Source: an uncultured Sphingomonadaceae bacterium
GTDB lineage: Bacteria; Pseudomonadota; Alphaproteobacteria; Sphingomonadales; Sphingomonadaceae
Assembly: GCA_947504025.1 (NCBI GenBank)
Contig: CANNFX010000001.1
Location: 124,001 to 188,000 of the forward strand
Direction of reading: 5' to 3'
DNA: 64,000 nt
This document shows, piece after piece, positions 10,199 through 19,773 of this stretch (position 1 is the first letter of the stretch; every line of letters begins with the position of its first letter). Under the pieces are notes generated by a model, which saw nothing but the letters and a program-made list of their open reading frames with translations, had not been told where the DNA came from and searched no databases. A program made the position numbers and the translations under genes.

Positions 10199-11407
10199 AT
10201 GGCAAGCGAAGTCAAAGTCCCGACATTGGGCGAATCGGTCACCGAAGCGACCATTGGCGAATGGCTGAAAAAACCTGGTGAAGCGGTTGCGTTGGACGAA
10301 CCCATCGCCAGCCTCGAAACCGATAAGGTAGCTATCGAAGTCCCCTCGCCGATTGCCGGCGTGATGGGCGACTATGCCGTCCAGGTTGGCGACACAGTCG
10401 AAGTCGGCGCGGTAATCGCGACGGTTTCCGAAGGTGAAGGCACCGCGCCAGCTCCTGCTGCGAAGGCGACGGAACCCGCGCCTGCCGCCGCGGACGAAGC
10501 ATCCGACGCATCGAATACGCTTTCACCGGCTGTGCGGCGCGCAGTACTGGAACACGGCATCGATCCTTCCACAGTCAAAGGCACTGGAAAAGATGGCCGC
10601 TTGACCAAGGAAGACGTGGTCGCAGCCGCTAAAACAAAGAAGGACGGCACCACAAGCGCCGCAGCCAGCGCTCCGGCAGCCGCGCCAGCCGTAGCGGCCG
10701 TCGGCGGCCGTAACGAAGAGCGTGTCCGCATGACACGCCTGCGCAAGACCATCGCGAAACGTTTGAAGGGTGCACAGGAAGAAGCCGCTCTACTCACAAC
10801 CTTCAACGATGTGGACATGACCGCGGTCATCGAAGCACGCACCAAGTACAAAGAGCTCTTCGCCAAGAAACACGATATCAAGCTAGGCTTTATGGGCTTC
10901 TTCGCCAAAGCAGCACATTTGGCGCTGAAGGACGTTCCAAGCGTTAACGGCCAGATCGACGGCGATGAGATTGTCTATCACGACTATGTCGATATTTCGG
11001 TCGCCGTCAGTGCTCCGGGCGGCCTTGTTGTTCCGGTTGTGCGCGATGTCGATAAGAAGGGTTTCGCCCAGATCGAAAAGGACATCGCCGATTTCGGCAA
11101 GCGGGCCCGCGACGGCTCGCTGACAATGGCCGACATGACCGGCGGTACGTTCACTATCTCAAATGGCGGTGTGTTCGGCAGCTTGATGTCGACCCCGATC
11201 ATCAACCCGCCGCAGAGCGCCGTTCTCGGCTTGCACCGCATCGAAGACCGCGTTGTCGTGGTTGATGGCGAAATGGTTATCCGCCCAATGATGTATATCG
11301 CACTCAGCTACGATCACCGTCTGATCGATGGGCGCGAAGCGGTAACTGCACTCAAGATTATCAAGGAAGCGATCGAAGATCCCACGCGGATGCTGATCGA
11401 CCTCTGA
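10199..11407 (+). CDS. sucB: Dihydrolipoyllysine-residue succinyltransferase (2-oxoglutarate dehydrogenase E2)
   Basis: Core E2 that transfers the succinyl group from lipoamide to CoA. 402 residues: one lipoyl domain (residues 1-78, lipoyl Lys43 in LETDKVAIE), an Ala/Pro-rich linker, a peripheral-subunit-binding domain ([14 protein letters not shown] to GRLTKEDV, about 107-145), a second Ala-rich linker, and the catalytic domain from about 175 with the YDHRLIDG active site near 373. The single lipoyl domain and succinyl-type catalytic motif fit SucB rather than a pyruvate dehydrogenase E2. It lies 10 bases before lpdA. Confidence 0.97.
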   Translation: MASEVKVPTLGESVTEATIGEWLKKPGEAVALDEPIASLETDKVAIEVPSPIAGVMGDYAVQVGDTVEVGAVIATVSEGEGTAPAPAAKATEPAPAAADEASDASNTLSPAVRRAVLEHGIDPSTVKGTGKDGRLTKEDVVAAAKTKKDGTTSAAASAPAAAPAVAAVGGRNEERVRMTRLRKTIAKRLKGAQEEAALLTTFNDVDMTAVIEARTKYKELFAKKHDIKLGFMGFFAKAAHLALKDVPSVNGQIDGDEIVYHDYVDISVAVSAPGGLVVPVVRDVDKKGFAQIEKDIADFGKRARDGSLTMADMTGGTFTISNGGVFGSLMSTPIINPPQSAVLGLHRIEDRVVVVDGEMVIRPMMYIALSYDHRLIDGREAVTALKIIKEAIEDPTRMLIDL

Positions 11408-11417
11408 GGAAGACACA

Positions 11418-12824
11418 ATGGCTGACCACAAATTCGATTACGACGTCCTGATCATCGGCGCTGGCCCAGGCGGCTATGTTGCGGCCATCCGCGCGGCACA
11501 ACTGGGGCTGAAGACAGCCTGTGTCGAAAGCCGCGAAACACTGGGGGGCACTTGCCTCAATGTCGGATGCATTCCGTCCAAGGCATTGCTTCACGGTTCG
11601 GAGCTGTTCGACGAAGCGAGCGGCCATATGGCCAAGTGGGGCATCAAAGCGAGCAAGGTTGAGCTCGACCTGCCGACCATGATGGCAGAAAAGACCAAAG
11701 CGGTTGGTGAATTGACTGGCGGGATCGAATTCCTGTTCAAGAAAAACAAAGTCGATTGGCTCAAAGGACATGCGAAGTTCACCGGCGCGAATACCGTCGA
11801 CGTTGCTGGCAAAGCCGTGACGGCCAAAGACATTGTGATCGCAACTGGTTCCAGCGTTACCCCGCTGCCGGGAGTTGACGTCGACAATGACAAGCATCTG
11901 ATCGTTGATTCCACGGGCGCTCTTGCGCTGCCCAAGGTTCCCAAGAAGATGGTCGTGATCGGTGGCGGCGTTATCGGGTTGGAGCTTGGTTCGGTATGGA
12001 ACCGCCTCGGTTCGGAAGTAATTGTCGTAGAGTTCCTTGATCAACTGCTGCCCGGTATGGACGGTGATATCCGCAAGGAAGCTGTCAAAATCTTCAAGAA
12101 ACAAGGCATGGAGCTGAAGCTCAAAACCAAAGTCACAGGGGCGAAGATCAAGGGTAAGAAGGTAACGCTAACGGTTGAACCATCGGCTGGCGGTGATGCT
12201 GAGACCATTGAGGCCGACTGCGTTCTCGTATCCATCGGACGGCGTCCGAACACTGACGGTCTTGGCCTTGATGCAATCGGACTCGAGCTCAACAAGCGCG
12301 GTCAGATCGAAACCGGCCATGACTTCCGCACTAAAGTGGACGGCGTATGGGGCATTGGCGATGTAGTGCCCGGCCCCATGCTCGCTCATAAGGCCGAAGA
12401 CGAAGGTATCGCAGTTGCTGAAAACATCGCCGGTCAAACCGGAATAGTGAACCATGCGATCATCCCTAGTGTCGTTTACACAATGCCCGAATTTGCCGGT
12501 GTTGGCCTGACTCAGGAAGAAGCCAAAGAACAAGGGATCGCCATCAAAACCGGCAAGTTTCCGATGATGGCAAACAGCCGTGCGAAAACCAATCGAGAGC
12601 CGGAAGGCTTCGTGAAGATCATCGCCGATGCCGAAACCGACAAGGTTCTAGGTGCATGGATGATCGCCAGTGTCGCCGGAACGATGGTGGCAGAAGTAGC
12701 AATCGCGATGGAATTCGGCGCGACGAGCGAAGATATCGCTTACACCTGTCACGCCCATCCAACCCACGCTGAAGCCACCAAGGAAGCGGCGATGGCAGTG
12801 ACCGGCAAGCCGATCCACATTTAA
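11418..12824 (+). CDS. lpdA: Dihydrolipoyl dehydrogenase (E3)
   Basis: FAD enzyme that reoxidises dihydrolipoamide with NAD+ for the 2-oxoglutarate dehydrogenase complex, possibly shared with other complexes. 468 residues with the FAD-binding IIGAGPGGYVAAIRAAQLG, the redox disulfide GGTCLNVGCIPSK (Cys46 and Cys51), the NAD-binding VVIGGGVIGLELGSVW, and the C-terminal interface motif HAHPTHAEA carrying the active-site His. A clear AGGAAGA SD precedes the ATG. It is the last enzyme gene of the TCA operon. Confidence 0.97.
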   Translation: MADHKFDYDVLIIGAGPGGYVAAIRAAQLGLKTACVESRETLGGTCLNVGCIPSKALLHGSELFDEASGHMAKWGIKASKVELDLPTMMAEKTKAVGELTGGIEFLFKKNKVDWLKGHAKFTGANTVDVAGKAVTAKDIVIATGSSVTPLPGVDVDNDKHLIVDSTGALALPKVPKKMVVIGGGVIGLELGSVWNRLGSEVIVVEFLDQLLPGMDGDIRKEAVKIFKKQGMELKLKTKVTGAKIKGKKVTLTVEPSAGGDAETIEADCVLVSIGRRPNTDGLGLDAIGLELNKRGQIETGHDFRTKVDGVWGIGDVVPGPMLAHKAEDEGIAVAENIAGQTGIVNHAIIPSVVYTMPEFAGVGLTQEEAKEQGIAIKTGKFPMMANSRAKTNREPEGFVKIIADAETDKVLGAWMIASVAGTMVAEVAIAMEFGATSEDIAYTCHAHPTHAEATKEAAMAVTGKPIHI

Positions 12825-12827
12825 GCT

Positions 12828-13496
12828 TTGGACAACATCGCAATCTCAGGGGAACTGACCCAGGTGGTGCTAACACCACTTCTTGGCTTTCTTGATCTCG
12901 CTGGTGTTGCCATCTTTGCTCTTTCTGGCGCGCTTATTGCTGCGCGCGAGAAGCAGACATTTGTCACAATGGCATTCTTTGCGCTGATAACCGGCGTGGG
13001 CGGCGGAACGATCCGTGACGTTATGATCGGGATACCGGCATTCTGGGTAAACGATCCCTGGATCGCCCCAATCTGTCTGGGCGTCGCGACCCTGACGTGG
13101 TTCACGCCCAGCAAGTGGTGGGACGGCAAGCTACTTGAATTTGCAGATGGTGCGGGCCTGACTGGCTATGCCGCCATCGGCACCGCAAAAGCTTTGTCTT
13201 ATGGCGTATCGCCTGTACCGGCGATGCTGCTAGGCATCATTACCGGAGTTGCCGGCGGGATCATCCGCGACATTGTTGCAGGCCGCCCAAGTATCCTGAT
13301 GAAGCCTGAACTTTATGTAACAGCTGCAGCCCTTGCCGCCGCATTATGCGCTGGCGGGATCATGCTCGAACTGCCTAAATGGATAACCTACAGCGTTGCA
13401 ACACTGTCCGGCTTTGCCCTGCGTGCAGCGGCAATCCGGTTTGGTTTATCGATTCCCAGCTATGTGCGCGACGGATCAAAGCCCGCCGCGCCTTAG
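12828..13496 (+). CDS. TRIC / UPF0126 family membrane protein
   Basis: 222-residue protein with two repeats of the UPF0126 (YadS/YicG-like) domain: LDLAGVAIFALSGALIAAREKQ with GVGGGTIRDVMIG, then GYAAIGTAKALSYG with ITGVAGGIIRDIVAG. The family folds like eukaryotic TRIC channels, and some bacterial members are reported cation or glycine-related channels; the substrate here is unknown. About six to seven membrane helices. Translation starts at a TTG three bases after the lpdA stop, so it is probably co-transcribed with the TCA genes. It converges on the next gene with a three-base gap. Confidence 0.85.
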   Translation: MDNIAISGELTQVVLTPLLGFLDLAGVAIFALSGALIAAREKQTFVTMAFFALITGVGGGTIRDVMIGIPAFWVNDPWIAPICLGVATLTWFTPSKWWDGKLLEFADGAGLTGYAAIGTAKALSYGVSPVPAMLLGIITGVAGGIIRDIVAGRPSILMKPELYVTAAALAAALCAGGIMLELPKWITYSVATLSGFALRAAAIRFGLSIPSYVRDGSKPAAP

Positions 13497-13499
13497 AAT

Positions 13500-14234
13500 T
13501 TATCCGCCGAGATCAGTGTCAGGGTAAGCTTCTTCACCCGGGATCGGCCCACCTGGATAATCTGGCTGCGGTCCATCGGAAATATTGCCACGTTCTGCAC
13601 GCACCGGCGCATCGTCACTCTGTACGCGAGCACGGGCGTAAACATCATCATCCCACTGGTTGTCATCCACCGGGGCCGCTGACGTTTCTACACGGCCTGC
13701 GCCGACATTAACGCTTTCGATCCGACCATTGCTGTCAATATTACAGCTGAAGCCATCGCCATTGTACAAACTGCCGGATACATTCCAGCCTTCAGCAGTA
13801 CGGTTTACGCTGTCGACCCTGTCCACACGTGCATCACGCTCGATCTCGCGAACACACATCTGTGCAGCACGGTCGAGACCACGAGCGCTATCACTACGGC
13901 GATCATATCGCGTATCACGGTCCCGGCGATCGCGGTTTCGTGCATCACGATCATCAGACGAATCAACAGCAGACGCGATCGCACCGATAATCAGCGCGCC
14001 CACGAGCACATCACCCACGCTTACCCCGCCACGGTGGCGGCGGTGGTGGCGATAACGACGATGACGGCGATCCTGATAGACCTCATCCGCGCTCGTCCAC
14101 CCCATGTCGGCAGGTACAGCCGTGTTAGCGCGCGGCGCCTGGATGTCAGCGGCCGACGCTGGCACAGTGCCCAGAGAAGTGGCTGCCAGCAAGGCGGCGG
14201 CGGTGGCGGCGAAACGTAATTTGCTAAAGGTCAT
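13500..14234 (-). CDS. Exported Asp/Arg-rich protein, paralogue of the gene at 14345-14929
   Basis: 244 residues from the ATG at 14232-14234, which has a GAAAGGGGC SD. A signal peptide (about residues 1-29, AASLG...PASA) is followed by a His/Arg-rich stretch, a Gly/Ala hydrophobic segment GDVLVGALIIGAIAS (about 75-90), a run rich in Arg and Asp, a folded-looking part with two cysteines (MCVREIERD and SCNIDSNG), and a Pro/Asp-rich tail. The order, and the hydrophobic segment followed by a Ser/Asp/Arg run, match the next gene. No enzyme motif. Likely periplasmic or inner-membrane attached; function unknown. A longer GTG start at 14285 is less likely. Confidence 0.75.
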   Translation of the reverse strand: MTFSKLRFAATAAALLAATSLGTVPASAADIQAPRANTAVPADMGWTSADEVYQDRRHRRYRHHRRHRGGVSVGDVLVGALIIGAIASAVDSSDDRDARNRDRRDRDTRYDRRSDSARGLDRAAQMCVREIERDARVDRVDSVNRTAEGWNVSGSLYNGDGFSCNIDSNGRIESVNVGAGRVETSAAPVDDNQWDDDVYARARVQSDDAPVRAERGNISDGPQPDYPGGPIPGEEAYPDTDLGG

Positions 14235-14344
14235 GGTGCCCCTTTCGGTATAATTCGGGAGACCATTGGCCGCCCCTGTTGTCACAAAGCTAGGCGGTCC
14301 AGGCTTGCAACAGCCTGAACCGCCCAGTTTGGTTCATTCGACAA

Positions 14345-14929
14345 TTAGATCTTAACGCCGCTGAACTTCATACTATCCACTCGGTCATAGTTGATCTTGC
14401 AGGTAAACTTCCCGCTATCATAACCGGCGTGGCGGCTGCGGTTGTACCCGCGGTAATCATTACCCCAACCCTGTCCGCGCCGTTTGCTGCCGCGATAGTA
14501 GCGTGACTGAACAGCGATCCGACCTTTGACCTTCCAGCCATGGCGGGTGCGTTCGACGTCCCGAATGTCGGTTACGTCAGCCCGGCGTGCGCCATATCGG
14601 ATGGCCCTGCGCTCTGCGCGGTTAACACACTTCGTAATTGCTTCACGTTGGCTGAGGCGATGACGGTAACCGCGCTGGTTGTAGTCGCGATAGCGCTGGT
14701 TCGTTCTGCGATAGTCGCGGTCGCGATATCCACGGCGATCATAATAGCGACCGTCACGGTCCTTCTTAGACGAACTGATTACTGCGGCGATACCACCGAT
14801 AATCAGTGCGCCGGCGATTACTTCACCCGCATCGATGCGATCATTGTCGCGTGCGACAGCTGGTGCAGCCGAAAATGCCATTGCGCCAGCAGCTACCGTG
14901 CCGACCAGGGCTTTGTTTAAATTTTTCAT
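14345..14929 (-). CDS. Exported Arg/Tyr-rich protein, paralogue of the gene at 13500-14234
   Basis: 194 residues from the ATG at 14927-14929. Signal peptide ends near PAVARDN, then the hydrophobic segment GEVIAGALIIGGIAAVISSS, a block very rich in Arg, Tyr and Asp (residues about 58-100), and a C-terminal part with two cysteines (ITKCVNRAERRA and FTCKINYDRV). This is the same architecture as the downstream neighbour, pointing to tandem duplication and divergence. A longer reading frame upstream runs through a palindrome and has no SD, so it was not used. Function unknown; the high positive charge suggests binding to polyanions such as the cell surface or nucleic acid. Confidence 0.75.
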   Translation of the reverse strand: MKNLNKALVGTVAAGAMAFSAAPAVARDNDRIDAGEVIAGALIIGGIAAVISSSKKDRDGRYYDRRGYRDRDYRRTNQRYRDYNQRGYRHRLSQREAITKCVNRAERRAIRYGARRADVTDIRDVERTRHGWKVKGRIAVQSRYYRGSKRRGQGWGNDYRGYNRSRHAGYDSGKFTCKINYDRVDSMKFSGVKI

Positions 14930-15026
14930 GGTTCTGGTCCTCGATTGGGTGGAGCGACATGCCCCGCCTCTGAGAACCCTTATGGACCAGCGCCTATGCG
15001 TAGAGCCTGAACTTGCCCGACAGGCG

Positions 15027-15058
15027 ATGTTCAGAAAAGTGGGCACTTTCCTGAACAT
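15027..15058. repeat. 32-bp near-perfect palindrome
   Basis: ATGTTCAGAAAAGTG (15027-15041) and CACTTTCCTGAACAT (15044-15058) are reverse complements with one mismatch in 15 and two bases between. It lies just downstream of the prolyl oligopeptidase gene (10 bases) and upstream of the Arg-rich exported protein gene. There is no T-run, so it is a poor intrinsic terminator. It may be an interspersed repeat, a processing site or an operator. No second copy was noticed in the window. Confidence 0.7.
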
Positions 15059-15067
15059 TCGGTTTCC

Positions 15068-17218
15068 CTATTGGGAAGATGGCACCTCGAGGCCCGTCCA
15101 TTTGGCGAGGAAGCTGAGTATGTCTGCCCCTTCTTCAATCGCCTTGTCTGTCGGCTTGCCGGCGCCGTGCCCTGCCCTTGTCTCAACACGGATTAACTGC
15201 GGCTTATCGCCAAGGTCGGCGGCTTGCAGCGCAGCGGTGTATTTGAAGCTGTGCCCCGGCACCACGCGGTCATCAGTGTCGGCAGTGGTTACCAGCAATG
15301 CCGGATAGTCCACGCCATCTTTTACGTTGTGATACGGTGAATAGGCACGCAGAACTTTAAAATCGGCTTCCTTCTCGGGATAACCGTAATCGTCCACCCA
15401 ATAGCGGCCAGCAGTCCAACGGTCGAAGCGCAACATATCCATCACGCCTACAGCTGCATTGCCCGCATCGAACAGGTCAGGTCGCTGGTTGGCGACTGCC
15501 CCCACCAGAAGGCCGCCATTGGAGCCGCCCTGGATGGCAAGGCCGTTTGACGGTGTGTAACCTTCGGCCTTGAGATATTCTCCCGCGGCGATGAAATCGT
15601 CAAACACATTCTGTTTGTTCGCAAGACGGCCACCATCGTGCCACGCCTTGCCGTATTCGCCGCCGCCACGAATGTTAGCTAGAACATAGGTGCCACCAGC
15701 CTCCATCCAGGCCATCGTCGATGCCTTGAAACCGGGCGTCAGTGAAATATCGAAACCGCCGTAACCGTAAAGCAGCGTAGGTGATGGCTTACCACTCTCG
15801 GCGACATCTTTGCGGCGAACGATGAACATCGGAACGCGCGTACCGTCCTTAGAGGAGTAAAATTTCTGCTCGGTGACATAATCATCCGGATTGAACGTCA
15901 ATTCAGGCACAGCAAATGGCGTGCTTTTTCCGGTCGCCATATCAAGGCGATAGATTGAACCGGGGCGATTGAAGCTAGTAAAAGTATAGAATGTTTCAGG
16001 ATCCCCCGGCTTTCCGCCGAAACCGCCCGCAGTGCCAAGCTCTCCCAATGCGATGTCGGGCAGCGCATTACCTTGCAGGTCATAGACGGCCGCACGCGTC
16101 GTCGCGTCCTTCAGATAGGACACCACCATCTTGTCACCGACAATAGACGCACCGTCGATAGGCTGCTCGCTCTCAGGAACAACTACAGTCCATTCCGGCT
16201 GCGCTGCGGACATGTCGATCGAAACAATCCGGTATTTCGGCGCGCCCTGATTGGTTTGGAAATAAAGTGTGTCGCCAATTGTATCGATGGGGTTCCACGA
16301 ATTGTCGAAGCCGGTGACCAGTGGGCGAGCGGTCCAGCCTAAAGTGTCACGCTTCGCAAAATCGATCACATGAACTTCATATTTGGAATCCGTGCCCAAC
16401 GAACTGGTGACAAAGCCCCACCGGCCATCATCGGATACGCCAATGCCGTGGCCCTGCTTGGGCGTATCCGGCGTCGAATAGACCAGCTCGTCCGCGCTTT
16501 GCGGCGTACCGAGGCGATGAAAGTAGATCGCCTGATTGTAATTCAGTGCCTGGAAGTCCTGTCCTTCTTCCGGTTCAGGGAAACGCGAATAGAAGAAGCC
16601 CTCCTCTCCCATCCACGAAATGCCGGTGAACTTGGCCCAGCGGATATCGTCTTCCAGTTCTTCGCCTGTCGAAACATCCATGACTTTGATGATACGCCAG
16701 TCGGTACCGCCATCCTGCACGCTATAGGCCAGCTTGCTGCCATTGGGCGAAGGCTCCCAGCCCGCTAGCGCCGTGGCTCCGTCTTCGGCCCATGCGTTGG
16801 GATCGATCAACAAGCGGCGCTCGCCATCAAGGCTGTCTTGAACAAAGAGCTGCGACTGGTTCTGCAGGCCGGAATTGCGTTTGTAAAAATACCGGCTGCC
16901 GGCTTTCTGCGGAAGACCAAAGCGTTCGTAATCCAGCAGAGCGCCAATCTTCTCCTTAAACCAGTCATTCCCTGGCAGGGTATCCAGATATCCATCAGTG
17001 ACTTTGTTTTGGGCCTCTACCCAGCCTGCGACTTCCTCATCATTACGGACGTCGTTTTCGAGCCAGCGATAAGGGTCTGCAATTTCCTCTCCGAAGATAG
17101 TTTCGGTCAGAGGTTCACTACGGGTTTCAGGATATGTCACGGTTTGGGCGGTCACCGGTGTTGCTGCAATAAGGGCGATGGGTGATGCGATGGCCGCGAG
17201 GACCTGAATGGGGGTCAA
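15068..17218 (-). CDS. Prolyl oligopeptidase family serine peptidase (S9A), exported
   Basis: 716-residue secreted peptidase that would cut after proline in short peptides. A signal peptide (to about residue 24, ending VTAQ) precedes the S9A N-terminal propeller domain starting YPETRSEPLTETIFG-DPYRWLEN. The C-terminal alpha/beta hydrolase domain has YGYGGFDISLTPGF, ANIRGGGEYG, the Ser motif GGSNGGLLVGA, the Asp in TADTDDRVVPGHS and the His in RAGHGAGKP. The start is TTG with GGAGAAG seven bases upstream. It sits directly behind the rplQ terminator, so read-through from the ribosomal operon is possible but its own promoter is not obvious. Confidence 0.93.
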   Translation of the reverse strand: MTPIQVLAAIASPIALIAATPVTAQTVTYPETRSEPLTETIFGEEIADPYRWLENDVRNDEEVAGWVEAQNKVTDGYLDTLPGNDWFKEKIGALLDYERFGLPQKAGSRYFYKRNSGLQNQSQLFVQDSLDGERRLLIDPNAWAEDGATALAGWEPSPNGSKLAYSVQDGGTDWRIIKVMDVSTGEELEDDIRWAKFTGISWMGEEGFFYSRFPEPEEGQDFQALNYNQAIYFHRLGTPQSADELVYSTPDTPKQGHGIGVSDDGRWGFVTSSLGTDSKYEVHVIDFAKRDTLGWTARPLVTGFDNSWNPIDTIGDTLYFQTNQGAPKYRIVSIDMSAAQPEWTVVVPESEQPIDGASIVGDKMVVSYLKDATTRAAVYDLQGNALPDIALGELGTAGGFGGKPGDPETFYTFTSFNRPGSIYRLDMATGKSTPFAVPELTFNPDDYVTEQKFYSSKDGTRVPMFIVRRKDVAESGKPSPTLLYGYGGFDISLTPGFKASTMAWMEAGGTYVLANIRGGGEYGKAWHDGGRLANKQNVFDDFIAAGEYLKAEGYTPSNGLAIQGGSNGGLLVGAVANQRPDLFDAGNAAVGVMDMLRFDRWTAGRYWVDDYGYPEKEADFKVLRAYSPYHNVKDGVDYPALLVTTADTDDRVVPGHSFKYTAALQAADLGDKPQLIRVETRAGHGAGKPTDKAIEEGADILSFLAKWTGLEVPSSQ

Positions 17219-17230
17219 TTCACTTCTCCG

Positions 17231-17275
17231 AAAAAGACAAAGGCGGTTACGACTGAAATCATCGTAACCGCCTTT
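17231..17275 (-). terminator. Intrinsic terminator after rplQ
   Basis: A 14-bp perfect stem, AAAGGCGGTTACGA paired with TCGTAACCGCCTTT around a 9-base loop, followed on the minus strand by GTCTTTTT. It ends the rpsM-rpsK-rpoA-rplQ transcript 26 bases after the rplQ stop. The T-run ends about 12 bases before the start codon of the downstream peptidase. Confidence 0.9.
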
Positions 17276-17300
17276 GCGATTGATTCAAGAGAGGAGCGCT

Positions 17301-17723
17301 TTACGCGTCGTCGAATTCTTCTTCTGCGTTCATGGCAGGACCACTGTCCTGACCCTTAGCATCAACATCACGGTCAACTAATTCGATGATCGCGAGCGGT
17401 GCACGGTCAGAGCCACGCAGGCCGGCTTTGATGATGCGCGTATAGCCGCCTTCACGGTCGGAATAACGCTCACCCAGAATGTCGAACAACTTCTTGAGTT
17501 GGGTTTCATCCATCAGGCGCGAGCCGGCAAGACGGCGATTTGAAAGGCCGCCGCGCTTTGCCAGCGTGATCAGTTTTTCAACGTAGGGGCGCAGTTCTTT
17601 AGCCTTAGGGACCGTGGTCTGGATCTGCTCGTGCTTGATCAGCGCTGCAGCCATATTACGGAACAGGGCCGTACGGTGACCCGACTTACGGCTCAACTTA
17701 CGTTGACGAATACCATGACGCAT
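17301..17723 (-). CDS. rplQ: 50S ribosomal protein L17
   Basis: 140 residues beginning [17 protein letters not shown], the invariant L17 start, with [16 protein letters not shown] and [17 protein letters not shown]17 lies near the peptide exit tunnel of the large subunit. The C-terminal 25 residues are an acidic tail ([10 protein letters not shown]...EEEFDDA) beyond the usual core. It is the last gene of the alpha operon, 89 bases after rpoA, with its own strong terminator downstream. Confidence 0.98.
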   Translation of the reverse strand: MRHGIRQRKLSRKSGHRTALFRNMAAALIKHEQIQTTVPKAKELRPYVEKLITLAKRGGLSNRRLAGSRLMDETQLKKLFDILGERYSDREGGYTRIIKAGLRGSDRAPLAIIELVDRDVDAKGQDSGPAMNAEEEFDDA

Positions 17724-17812
17724 AAATAACTTCCTTCATGTTCGTTATGGGCCCGTATCAGGTAGCCCGTAGCTGGCGGCGCTTAGGGTGCGCCGCCGGA
17801 ACCCTGTTCAAA

Positions 17813-18868
17813 TTAGCCCAACAGCTCTTGTTCGAGCTTCTTAGCCATTTCTTCGATGTTCTCAGGCGGCCAACCGGGGATGTCCATGCCGAGGCGAAGA
17901 CCCATGCTGGAAAGCACTTCCTTGATCTCGTTGAGCGACTTGCGACCGAAGTTCGGCGTACGCAGCATCTCGGCTTCGGTCTTCTGGACCAAATCGCCAA
18001 TATAGATGATGTTGTCGTTCTTGAGGCAATTGGCTGAACGAACCGATAGTTCCAGCTCGTCGACCTTCTTGAGAAGATAGCGGTTGAGCTGGTTCGCGTC
18101 GGATTCTTCCGGCTGCGCGGCCATGCCGATCATCGGCGAGGTTGGCTGCGGAATACCGTCTTCGAAATGTACGAACAGCGTCAACTGATCCTGCAGGATA
18201 CGCGCGGCGTAAGCCACGGCATCTTCGGGAGTGACGGTGCCGTCGGTTTCGATTGTCAGGTTCAACTTATCAAAGTCGAGTTCCTGTCCAACACGGGCCT
18301 TGTCGACCTTGTAGCTAACCTGACGGACTGGCGAATATAGGCTGTCCACCGGGATCAGACCAATCGGCGCATCAGCCGGGCGGTTCTGGACGGCAGGAGA
18401 GTAACCCTTACCGGTATCCGCGGTCAGTTCCATGTTCAGCGTGGCATCTTCGTCGAGATGGCAGATCACGAGATCCTTGTTGAGGATTTCGATGTCACCT
18501 GTAACGGCGATGTCACCGGCTTTCACTTCGCCAGGACCGGTAGCGGAAAGCTGCAGGCGCTTAGGGCCTTCACCTTCCATTTTAAGAGCGATTTGCTTCA
18601 CCTGAAGAACGATATCGGTGACGTCTTCACGCACGCCGGCAAGCGACGAGAATTCGTGGAGAACGTTCTCGATCTTAATCGAGGTGATTGCGGCACCCTG
18701 CAAACTGGAAAGCAGAGTACGACGCAGTGCATTGCCGAGCGTTAAGCCGAAGCCGCGTTCGAGAGGCTCAGCGATAAAGGTGGCTTTGCGCTTCTTGTCG
18801 CTGCCTTCCTTGATCTCAAGCTGATTGGGCTTCTTAAGTTCCTGCCAGTTTTTCATATTGACGGACAT
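17813..18868 (-). CDS. rpoA: RNA polymerase subunit alpha
   Basis: 351 residues. The N-terminal assembly domain shows [24 protein letters not shown] and the middle [21 protein letters not shown]. The C-terminal domain from about 270 contains [15 protein letters not shown] and [12 protein letters not shown], the face that contacts UP-element DNA and activators. The standard neighbours, rpsK upstream and rplQ downstream, are present. Confidence 0.98.
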   Translation of the reverse strand: MSVNMKNWQELKKPNQLEIKEGSDKKRKATFIAEPLERGFGLTLGNALRRTLLSSLQGAAITSIKIENVLHEFSSLAGVREDVTDIVLQVKQIALKMEGEGPKRLQLSATGPGEVKAGDIAVTGDIEILNKDLVICHLDEDATLNMELTADTGKGYSPAVQNRPADAPIGLIPVDSLYSPVRQVSYKVDKARVGQELDFDKLNLTIETDGTVTPEDAVAYAARILQDQLTLFVHFEDGIPQPTSPMIGMAAQPEESDANQLNRYLLKKVDELELSVRSANCLKNDNIIYIGDLVQKTEAEMLRTPNFGRKSLNEIKEVLSSMGLRLGMDIPGWPPENIEEMAKKLEQELLG

Positions 18869-18963
18869 AGGTTTCCCCTGGGAGTTCGATAATGTCCGGG
18901 CTTGCGTTCGCGCGATTGCAAGCCCGCTTGGTCGGCAGCCGTTAGGCCACCGGGCAGGTGCAA

Positions 18964-19353
18964 TTAGACGCGACGACGCTTGGACGGACGCACGCCATTA
19001 TGCGGGATCGGCGTAACATCGCGGATCGAGGTGATGGTAAAGCCCACCGCCTGCAAAGCCCGCAACGCACTTTCGCGACCCGAGCCAGGTCCCTTGACCT
19101 CAACTTCGAGCGTACGAACGCCGTGTTCGGCAGCCTTCTTGCCCGCATCGTCTGCTGCAACCTGTGCGGCATACGGTGTGGATTTACGGCTGCCCTTAAA
19201 ACCCATCATACCAGCGCTGGACCAGCTAATAGCATTGCCCTGTGCATCGGTGATGGTGATCATGGTGTTGTTAAAGCTAGCATTGACGTGTGCAACGCCG
19301 CTGCTGATATTTTTGCGTTCGCGCTTTTTAATGCGCCCTGGTTCGCGTGCCAT
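18964..19353 (-). CDS. rpsK: 30S ribosomal protein S11
   Basis: 129 residues with [40 protein letters not shown] and the terminal [13 protein letters not shown], all standard S11 signatures. S11 forms part of the platform near the E site. It follows rpsM by 51 bases. Confidence 0.98.
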   Translation of the reverse strand: MAREPGRIKKRERKNISSGVAHVNASFNNTMITITDAQGNAISWSSAGMMGFKGSRKSTPYAAQVAADDAGKKAAEHGVRTLEVEVKGPGSGRESALRALQAVGFTITSIRDVTPIPHNGVRPSKRRRV

Positions 19354-19404
19354 TTAATATTCCTAACCTGATTGAGAAATAAGCTGCTGCCGAAAAGGCG
19401 CTGC

Positions 19405-19773
19405 TTACTTCTTCTTGCCTGCGATCGGCTTGGCTTTACCCTTGCGAGTACGAGCGTTCGTGTGAGTGCGCTGTCCGCGAACGGGCAGACCCTTACGATG
19501 ACGCAGGCCGCGATAGCACGCCAGATCCATCAAACGCTTGATGTTCATCGCGGTGTCACGGCGAAGGTCGCCTTCCACCTGATAATCAGCATCGATGGTT
19601 TCGCGAATCTGCAGAACTTCAGCATCCGTCAGATCTTGAACGCGGCGAGTGTGATCGATACCAAGCTTATCAGCGATCTTAACCGCAGACGTTGGACCGA
19701 TTCCGTGAATATATGTGAGCGCAATAATTACGCGCTTATTTGTTGGGATGTTTACCCCGGCGATACGAGCCAC
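19405..19773 (-). CDS. rpsM: 30S ribosomal protein S13
   Basis: 122 residues starting [15 protein letters not shown], with [17 protein letters not shown] and a basic tail that reaches the tRNAs. It is the first gene of the alpha operon. Here it is preceded by a 305-base gap holding a terminator rather than by adk, so it needs its own promoter. Confidence 0.98.
   Translation of the reverse strand: MARIAGVNIPTNKRVIIALTYIHGIGPTSAVKIADKLGIDHTRRVQDLTDAEVLQIRETIDADYQVEGDLRRDTAMNIKRLMDLACYRGLRHRKGLPVRGQRTHTNARTRKGKAKPIAGKKK

Noticed and set aside
14930..15058. 43-residue N-terminal extension of the Arg/Tyr-rich exported protein
   Set aside because: It would start inside the palindrome and place residues ahead of a good signal peptide; the ATG at 14927-14929 is preferred.
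17813..18868. Possible mutation of the RNA polymerase alpha C-terminal domain
   Set aside because: The residues that contact UP elements look conserved; nothing unusual was found.
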